Below are positions 59,089-64,000 of a stretch of DNA of 64,000 nucleotides, piece after piece. Position 1 is the stretch's first letter. Each line of letters starts with the position of its first letter. Origin of the DNA: Paucibacter sp. KBW04 (GTDB lineage Bacteria > Pseudomonadota > Gammaproteobacteria > Burkholderiales > Burkholderiaceae_C). Where the stretch lies: positions 368-64,367 of the forward strand of contig NZ_QAJN01000006.1 of NCBI RefSeq assembly GCF_003852425.1, in the 5' to 3' direction. The notes beneath the pieces were generated by a model. That model did no database searches. It was not told where the DNA came from and saw only the letters and a list, made by a program, of their open reading frames with translations. Position numbers and translations under genes: made by a program.

Positions 59089-61203
59089 ATGCAGAAGACA
59101 CCATTGATCCAGTCGACCCGCTGCTTCAGCGCTGAGTCAGTCAGTTTGCCAAGCTCGGCAAAGCCGAAGTACGACATCCGGAGCGTTTCCGCCGCCCTCA
59201 CGCTGGCTCTTTTGCTCGCGGCGTGCGGCGGTGGTGGCGGTGGCGGCTCTAGCAGCGCACCGGCGCCTGCCCCCACGCCCGCCCCGGCACCTCCTCCACC
59301 GCCTAGCCTGATTCCGCCGGCGCCAACACCTGCCGAAGTCTTATCCACGGAGGCCATTCAGCTACGGCCTCTGCAGGTCGATGCGAGCTGGAACTACCAA
59401 GGGGAAAGTGTTCAGGTGCGCGCTGACGGCAGCAGTTTTGGCCCCATCGTCGCTTACCAGAACACGGTCAAACACCTGCTGCGCAGCGGCGGCGGCGTGG
59501 TCGAGCAGTCCAGCAATGCGGGCAATGAAGGCAGCAGTAGCAGCAAAGAGCTGCTGCTCAGCGGCCAAGAGATTCGCAGCATTGAGCAAGTCGACCTGGC
59601 GGGCACCGGCAAACTGCAATCGATCCAGTGGCCCGAGCTGCGCTCGCCTGTTCGCGCAGGCGATCAATACACCTTGCTGGACTCGACCCTGATCGAGCTC
59701 ACCCAAGACCTCGACGGAGACGGCAAGAACGACGCCGTGGAAGTGGCTGGCTATGCCCGAGTGATCGGACCTGAAGTGTTGCAATCGCAACGCCTCGGCA
59801 CCATCAACAGCGTGCGCGTCGACTCCTTCATCCGCGCCCGCGCCAAGCTCACCTTGAGCAAGATTGAGGCGCCGGTGGTCGAGGCCAGGGCCAAGGTCTG
59901 GTATGCGCAGGGCTTGGGCATCGTGCGTCAGACCATCGAAGAGGTGCCCGACACCAATGGGCTGAGGCGGGTCTACACCGAGCAGCTCCGCAGTTTCCAA
60001 GCAGGAGACCGAGGCCTGGGGTTTACCGACCTGGTTCCGCTGCGCTTGCCCGCCGACTTCCCGAGTACGCCCGGCCAGGCTCTGAGTTCGACTTCGAATT
60101 TCGTCATTCAGGCAGGCGGCGGTGCGTTCCTCTTCAATGCGAACTACAACTACTCCTACGACAAAGCGCTGCTAGTTCACCTTAGCCCACAAGGTTCAAT
60201 GGACGCCGCTCTCCTATCGAGTGAATTGCAGCAAGCAGGCGGCTCATTGCTGGGGCACGCAGAGGGGCTGCTGAGCATTCGAGAAAGCGGATTCGATCCG
60301 ATTCAGCTTCGCAACTTCGATCTGCAAGGACGCGCCGTCGATAGCACCCCTCCGCAAGCCATAGACCGTCGTTTGGGTGACCCCACGGCCGTCGAGGGCT
60401 TCAAACTTGAGAAGGCAATCGAAGGGCGGCAGCTGTGGTTGGTTTGGACTCTCGTCAGCAGAACAGCCGACAGCAAACCCGGTGACTTCCGCTATGAGTC
60501 TCGTTTGTGGCTGCGCGGTTTTGATCGCGTGACCGGCCAGCCGCTGGGCGATGCGGTCCAGCTCTACATTGAACCGGGCATCAACTATCAGGGCTTCTTT
60601 GCCCGCCTAGCGGTCTTCGAAGGGCGTCCCTACGTCGTTTGGCAAAAGCCAAGTTCGGGGGACGTGGTCAGTGATTTGCAGGTTTCCGTGCTGAATCCCG
60701 CGCTGGGGCCGAGCGGCTTGATAACGCGCACCCTGGTCAGCAACTATTCCGATCCAAATCTCAAATTCACGGCCATGCGCGGCGGCCCCTTGTTCATCGG
60801 CGCGATCTACAAGCCCACAGGCAAGCCAGGAAAATTCCTGTTCCAGCTGGACTCACAAGGTGCGCCGATACTGGCCAGCGGCGAAACGGTACTGCAAGCA
60901 GGCCCGCCTCTCTACCTTGCCGCCGACGACTACCAGCTGAGGCTGGCAGGCACTGAGCACCTCATGCTGAGCCGCGCGAGCACCATCAATTTGACCCCGA
61001 GCGAAAGCCAGATCGGCTCGACCGAAGTTTTGATCTACTCGCTGGACGGTCGCCCCTTGAGTGCCTTGCAGCCGCAGGTCTTCCGCACCGACGTCTTTTG
61101 TTCAAGTAACGACTGGCCTATCTTGGATGCGGGCAACAAGCTGAGCTTTATGTGCGAAGACATCGCCCGTCAGATCAATCTCAGATCGCTTTGGCTGCGC
61201 TGA
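59089..61203 (+). CDS. Large putative lipoprotein of unknown function
   Basis: A 704-residue exported protein. A signal with lipobox LLAAC (Cys46) is followed by seven glycines, serines and a Pro/Ala-rich linker, typical of surface or periplasmic lipoproteins in this group. The mature part has many short beta-type segments (WNYQGESVQVRADGSSF, LIELTQDLDGDGKNDAVEVAGYARV, RLWLRGFDRVTGQPLGDAVQLY) but no domain I recognise. DLDGDGKND looks like a calcium-binding loop. The signal peptide begins late (about residue 30), so the true start may be downstream. Codon use is less GC-biased than the neighbours, suggesting a young or transferred gene. Confidence 0.75.
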   Translation: MQKTPLIQSTRCFSAESVSLPSSAKPKYDIRSVSAALTLALLLAACGGGGGGGSSSAPAPAPTPAPAPPPPPSLIPPAPTPAEVLSTEAIQLRPLQVDASWNYQGESVQVRADGSSFGPIVAYQNTVKHLLRSGGGVVEQSSNAGNEGSSSSKELLLSGQEIRSIEQVDLAGTGKLQSIQWPELRSPVRAGDQYTLLDSTLIELTQDLDGDGKNDAVEVAGYARVIGPEVLQSQRLGTINSVRVDSFIRARAKLTLSKIEAPVVEARAKVWYAQGLGIVRQTIEEVPDTNGLRRVYTEQLRSFQAGDRGLGFTDLVPLRLPADFPSTPGQALSSTSNFVIQAGGGAFLFNANYNYSYDKALLVHLSPQGSMDAALLSSELQQAGGSLLGHAEGLLSIRESGFDPIQLRNFDLQGRAVDSTPPQAIDRRLGDPTAVEGFKLEKAIEGRQLWLVWTLVSRTADSKPGDFRYESRLWLRGFDRVTGQPLGDAVQLYIEPGINYQGFFARLAVFEGRPYVVWQKPSSGDVVSDLQVSVLNPALGPSGLITRTLVSNYSDPNLKFTAMRGGPLFIGAIYKPTGKPGKFLFQLDSQGAPILASGETVLQAGPPLYLAADDYQLRLAGTEHLMLSRASTINLTPSESQIGSTEVLIYSLDGRPLSALQPQVFRTDVFCSSNDWPILDAGNKLSFMCEDIARQINLRSLWLR

Positions 61204-61243
61204 AGGTCGATCAGCGATAGCCCCTCGACCTGAGATCCACGCC

Positions 61244-61282
61244 AAAAAGGCTGGTGCAATTATCCTGCCCCAGCCTTTTTTT
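61244..61282. terminator. Bidirectional terminator between the lipoprotein and porin genes
   Basis: AAAAAGGCTGG pairs with CCAGCCTTTTT (61270-61280) across a 15-nt loop, with two further T residues. It ends both convergent genes. Confidence 0.82.
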
Positions 61283-61298
61283 GCTCAAAGCTCAGGCC

Positions 61299-62393
61299 TC
61301 AGAACTTATGCCGAATCCCCAGCAAAGCCGAAGCCACCTGGTCGCGGCGGCCGCTGGGGGACATGGCGGCAATCATGCCGTCCTTGAGCCAGCTGTTCTG
61401 CAGCGAGAAGTAGACATCGCTGCGCTTGGAGAGGGTGTAGTCCGCGAGGAAGGACAGGGTCTGTGCCTTGCCGTCGGCTGTGGGCTGGGCAACACCAGCG
61501 GCGGTCGTCGTGTCGCTCTGCTTCTGGTCGTAATAGCCCAGGTGCAGGGCCAAGGCCGGCAGCACGGCGTAGCGCGCGCCCAACCACCAGACGGTATTGG
61601 TCTGGCCAAAACCGCCGGCGGACTGGAACTCGTTCTTAACCCTCACATAACCCACAAAGCCGGTGACATCGCCCAAGGTGTAGGTGGCACCGAGGGTGCT
61701 ACCCAGAGCCTTGGCGTCCTTGGCATCCTTGACCTGGTCGACCGAGGCCAAGACCTTGAAGCCCGCGCTCGCATAGCCCAGCTTGCCGCCCAGGCTGCTG
61801 TTGGCGCTGGTATTGCCGGCGACTTCGCCGAAGGCGTACATCAAGCCTGCACTCAGGCCGCCGCTGCTGAAGTTGTACTTGACGGAGTTGTCACGGCGGG
61901 CATTGACGACTTGATAGTCGGCAAACTTGGTCACCGGCGCGTCGCCGCTATTGCCCAGGGGCGTGAAGTTGGCGAACTGGACCGGGTCCAACTCGTCCTG
62001 CACATCGTAGGAAAAAATGGTGTGGCGGCCCACGGTCAGGCGGCCAAAGTCGCCGCTGATGCCTACATCGGCCTTGCGGGAGAAGGCCTGGGCGCTGCTC
62101 TTGTTCTGACCGGTGCTGACGTCGAATTGGTTCTCTAGGTCGAACACGGCTTTCAAACCGCCACCCAGATCCTCGCTGCCCTTGAAGCCGTAGCGGCTGC
62201 CCTGGATGCCGCCGGAAGTCAGGCGATGCTGAGTGCCGCTGACGCCGGGCGAGACGGCCGCGCCATTGGTGGATTGCAGGGCCGCGTCGATCAGGCCGTA
62301 GACGATCACGCTGGATTGCTGCGCTTGGGCCAGGCCGGAGGCCATCAACAGGGTGGACAGAAGCGAGATCGAAACAAGAGTCTTGTTGTTCAT
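61299..62393 (-). CDS. Gram-negative general porin
   Basis: A 364-residue outer-membrane trimeric porin (Porin_4 / OmpC-like of Betaproteobacteria). A signal peptide (SISLLSTLLMASGLAQAQ) is followed by SSVIVYGLIDAALQST, SRYGFKGSEDLGGGLKAVFDLENQFD, RKADVGISGDFGRLTVGRH and alternating beta strands. It ends in GIRHKF with terminal Phe. The start at 62393 is the signal peptide start. An inverted repeat lies 43 bp upstream. Confidence 0.93.
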   Translation of the reverse strand: MNNKTLVSISLLSTLLMASGLAQAQQSSVIVYGLIDAALQSTNGAAVSPGVSGTQHRLTSGGIQGSRYGFKGSEDLGGGLKAVFDLENQFDVSTGQNKSSAQAFSRKADVGISGDFGRLTVGRHTIFSYDVQDELDPVQFANFTPLGNSGDAPVTKFADYQVVNARRDNSVKYNFSSGGLSAGLMYAFGEVAGNTSANSSLGGKLGYASAGFKVLASVDQVKDAKDAKALGSTLGATYTLGDVTGFVGYVRVKNEFQSAGGFGQTNTVWWLGARYAVLPALALHLGYYDQKQSDTTTAAGVAQPTADGKAQTLSFLADYTLSKRSDVYFSLQNSWLKDGMIAAMSPSGRRDQVASALLGIRHKF

Positions 62394-62435
62394 GGGGAGT
62401 TTTTGGCAGGGGGTGGAAACTCGCTCCAATGTAGA

Positions 62436-62456
62436 AAGCGCATATGTAGTGCGCTT
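62436..62456. promoter_or_regulatory. Inverted repeat upstream of the porin gene
   Basis: AAGCGCA (62436-62442) and TGCGCTT (62450-62456) are perfect 7-bp arms around 7 bp, in the porin promoter or leader. Could be a regulator site or an RNA hairpin. Confidence 0.4.
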
Positions 62457-62593
62457 GTCAGAGTCCCCAGCTTTGCCAAAGCCGGTATTTGTTTTTTTGC
62501 GTCCCCAGGCCCTGTCCCCCACAGCGGCTTCAAAGTGGGCCCTGGCCTGGTCTAAAGTGCGCGCATTGCGAACAAACGAGAGCAGAGCAACTC

Positions 62594-63187
62594 ATGGCAA
62601 CAATGGGCAAGGGCCGGCTGGAAGCCTTCAGCGACGGCGTCATCGCCATCATCATCACCATCATGGTGTTGGAGATCAAAGTTCCGCACGGCGAAGACTT
62701 TGCCGCCCTGCAGCCCCTGCTGCCGGTGTTCCTCAGCTATGTGCTGAGCTTTATCTATGTGGGCATTTACTGGAACAACCATCACCATCTGCTGCACGCG
62801 GCCAAGAACGTTTCGGGCGGCGCGCTCTGGGCCAATCTGCATCTGCTGTTTTGGCTCTCGCTGATCCCCTTTGTCACCGGCTGGATGGGCGAGAACCATT
62901 GGCAGCCCCTGCCGGTGGCCCTGTACGGCTTTGTCCTGCTGATGGCGGGCCTGGCCTATTACATGCTGGTGCGGGTGCTGCTGCGCATTCACAGCGCCGA
63001 CTCCGCCCTGGCCAAGGCCTTGGGGAAGGATGTCAAGGGACGGCTCTCGCTGGTGTTCTATGCGCTGGCGATTGCCCTGGCCTATGTGCATGTGGGCCTG
63101 GCCATAGGCTTGTATGCCTGTGTGGCGGCCATGTGGCTGATCCCGGATCGCCGCATCGAACGGCATCTGCAGGAAAGCCAAGGCTAA
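62594..63187 (+). CDS. TMEM175-family (DUF1211) ion channel
   Basis: A 197-residue membrane protein with about six helices. RLEAFSDGVIAIIITIMVLEIKVP at the start carries the family's RxxxFSD motif, whose isoleucines line the potassium-selective pore in known bacterial TMEM175. YWNNHHHLLHAA and ANLHLLFWLSLIPFVTGW follow. The start at 62594 is chosen so that the motif is near the N-terminus. It is divergent from the porin. Confidence 0.88.
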   Translation: MATMGKGRLEAFSDGVIAIIITIMVLEIKVPHGEDFAALQPLLPVFLSYVLSFIYVGIYWNNHHHLLHAAKNVSGGALWANLHLLFWLSLIPFVTGWMGENHWQPLPVALYGFVLLMAGLAYYMLVRVLLRIHSADSALAKALGKDVKGRLSLVFYALAIALAYVHVGLAIGLYACVAAMWLIPDRRIERHLQESQG

Positions 63188-63266
63188 GACGCTATTAAGT
63201 TTTCCTGAAGGCACAGGGGCCTAGAGTGAGGACCGAACACCTGCCCCCCACTCAGGAGCGTCTTCC

Positions 63267-64000
63267 ATGCCCACGCTGCGCCCCCGCCTTGCCCTGGCCT
63301 TGATCGTTTTGCTCACCCTGCCCGGCCTGTGTGAGCCCAAGCCAGGGGAGCTGCTGAGCAGCAGTAGCCGCCAAGGAAGCAGCGCCGGCCCAAGTCCCAT
63401 TCGTGCGGCCGTGGCCGCCCTGCCCGGCGGCGGCTGGTGCGCCGGCAATCTGGCGGGCGAGGTCTTCTGCCGCCCGCCAGGCGGCGCGGCGGTCCAGGCC
63501 CTGGCTCAACTGCCCGGGCCTGTTCTGAGCGCACCGCTGGTGTTGGATGATTTTCTGATCGTTGCCAGCAGCACAAGCCTGCAGGCCTTTGCGCTCAAGC
63601 AGGGCCGCCCCAGCGCGCCCGCCGTTTGGCAACGCGAGCTGGCCGACCTCGGCCTGAGTGCCCAGAGCCCGCGCTGGGACGCCTATCTGCCCGACCCCAT
63701 CGCCCTGGCCCAGGGCCAGGAGCTGCTGCTGGCCCATGGGCGCGACGTCATGCGCCTGCGCGCCACAGATGGCCGCCCGATCTGGCGCCAGACCCTGCCC
63801 CAAGCCGTGCAAGCCACGCCGCGCGTCGACGAGGCAGGGCAAGCGGCCTGGCTGGCCGATCAGAGCGGCAAGCTGCACAAGCTGGACCTGCGCGACGGAA
63901 GCCTGCTGCAAAGCTGGCAGCTGGCTCAGGGTCTGATCCAGGGCCAGCCCGCTCAGCAAGGCGACACCGTCTGGGTGGGCGGGCGCGACGCCCATCTGCG
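63267..64000 (+). CDS. Exported PQQ-like beta-propeller protein, partial
   Basis: 244 codons seen, cut by the right edge. A Sec-type signal peptide (LALALIVLLTLPGLCEP) precedes blade-like repeats such as VLSAPLVLDDFLIVASSTSLQAF, RLRATDGRPIWRQTLPQAV and LHKLDLRDGSLLQSWQL, as in PQQ-binding-like or BamB-like propellers. No lipobox is convincing. The function cannot be set from this part. Confidence 0.72.
   Translation, partial: MPTLRPRLALALIVLLTLPGLCEPKPGELLSSSSRQGSSAGPSPIRAAVAALPGGGWCAGNLAGEVFCRPPGGAAVQALAQLPGPVLSAPLVLDDFLIVASSTSLQAFALKQGRPSAPAVWQRELADLGLSAQSPRWDAYLPDPIALAQGQELLLAHGRDVMRLRATDGRPIWRQTLPQAVQATPRVDEAGQAAWLADQSGKLHKLDLRDGSLLQSWQLAQGLIQGQPAQQGDTVWVGGRDAHL

Overview
The window looks like chromosomal DNA from a high-GC betaproteobacterium of the order Burkholderiales, most likely the Roseateles/Paucibacter/Rubrivivax neighbourhood. 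This is inferred from codon use, the zinc-less long DksA, the dksA / STAS protein / hslVU order, the separate glyQ and glyS genes, and the porin and TRAP families. It was read by eye, with no database search. No tRNA, rRNA, CRISPR array, prophage or intact insertion sequence was seen.

Layout. 1-6.7 kb: a two-partner secretion locus on the minus strand, with a TpsB outer-membrane transporter and a very large TpsA adhesin that runs off the left edge and carries YDG repeats. 6.9-10 kb: divergent from it, a receiver-AraC response regulator overlapping a 7TMR-DISM histidine kinase. 10.1-11.8 kb: a LiuR-type MerR regulator and a divergent metallo-beta-lactamase-fold hydrolase, with an operator between them. 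12-20 kb: a minus-strand housekeeping block (YgjP-like peptidase, plsC, a gmhB-like gene, glyS, glyQ, lnt, corC). 20-27 kb: a plus-strand block (COG0523 GTPase, dksA, STAS protein, hslV, hslU, potassium channel). 27-32 kb: coaX, a chemotaxis receptor and a SulP transporter. 32-38.4 kb: a Tat-exported DUF885 protein, an ABC ATPase and a giant ABC-permease/M1-peptidase fusion. 38.4-41.2 kb: an A-rich repeat island, a cupin, a zinc-ribbon protein with a polyglutamine tract, a small membrane protein and an FKBP. 41.3-47.1 kb: a TRAP C4-dicarboxylate-type transporter (dctPQM) with a divergent DctS/DctR-type two-component system. 47.1-53 kb: a Fe3+/phosphonate-type ABC importer with a LysR regulator and a histidine phosphatase. 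53.1-55.5 kb: a broken MFS exporter gene behind its MerR/TipA regulator, a VOC-type protein and an unknown protein. 55.7-58.9 kb: the fused acyl-CoA mutase icmF. 59-64 kb: an orphan lipoprotein, a porin, a TMEM175-like channel and a partial PQQ-propeller protein.

Links between genes. An almost identical 18-bp operator core lies in front of the LiuR-type regulator (about 10.6 kb) and in front of icmF (about 55.5 kb). This suggests one branched-chain acyl-CoA regulon spread over 45 kb. An identical 16-bp element occurs in three intergenic gaps, and a 108-bp imperfect palindrome covers the gap after the histidine kinase; both look like REP- or MITE-type elements. The GmhB-like protein has lost two catalytic aspartates but keeps its zinc ligands, and the histidine kinase ends in a receiver-like domain with Glu at the phosphoacceptor position. 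Both look like changes of function rather than ordinary housekeeping copies.
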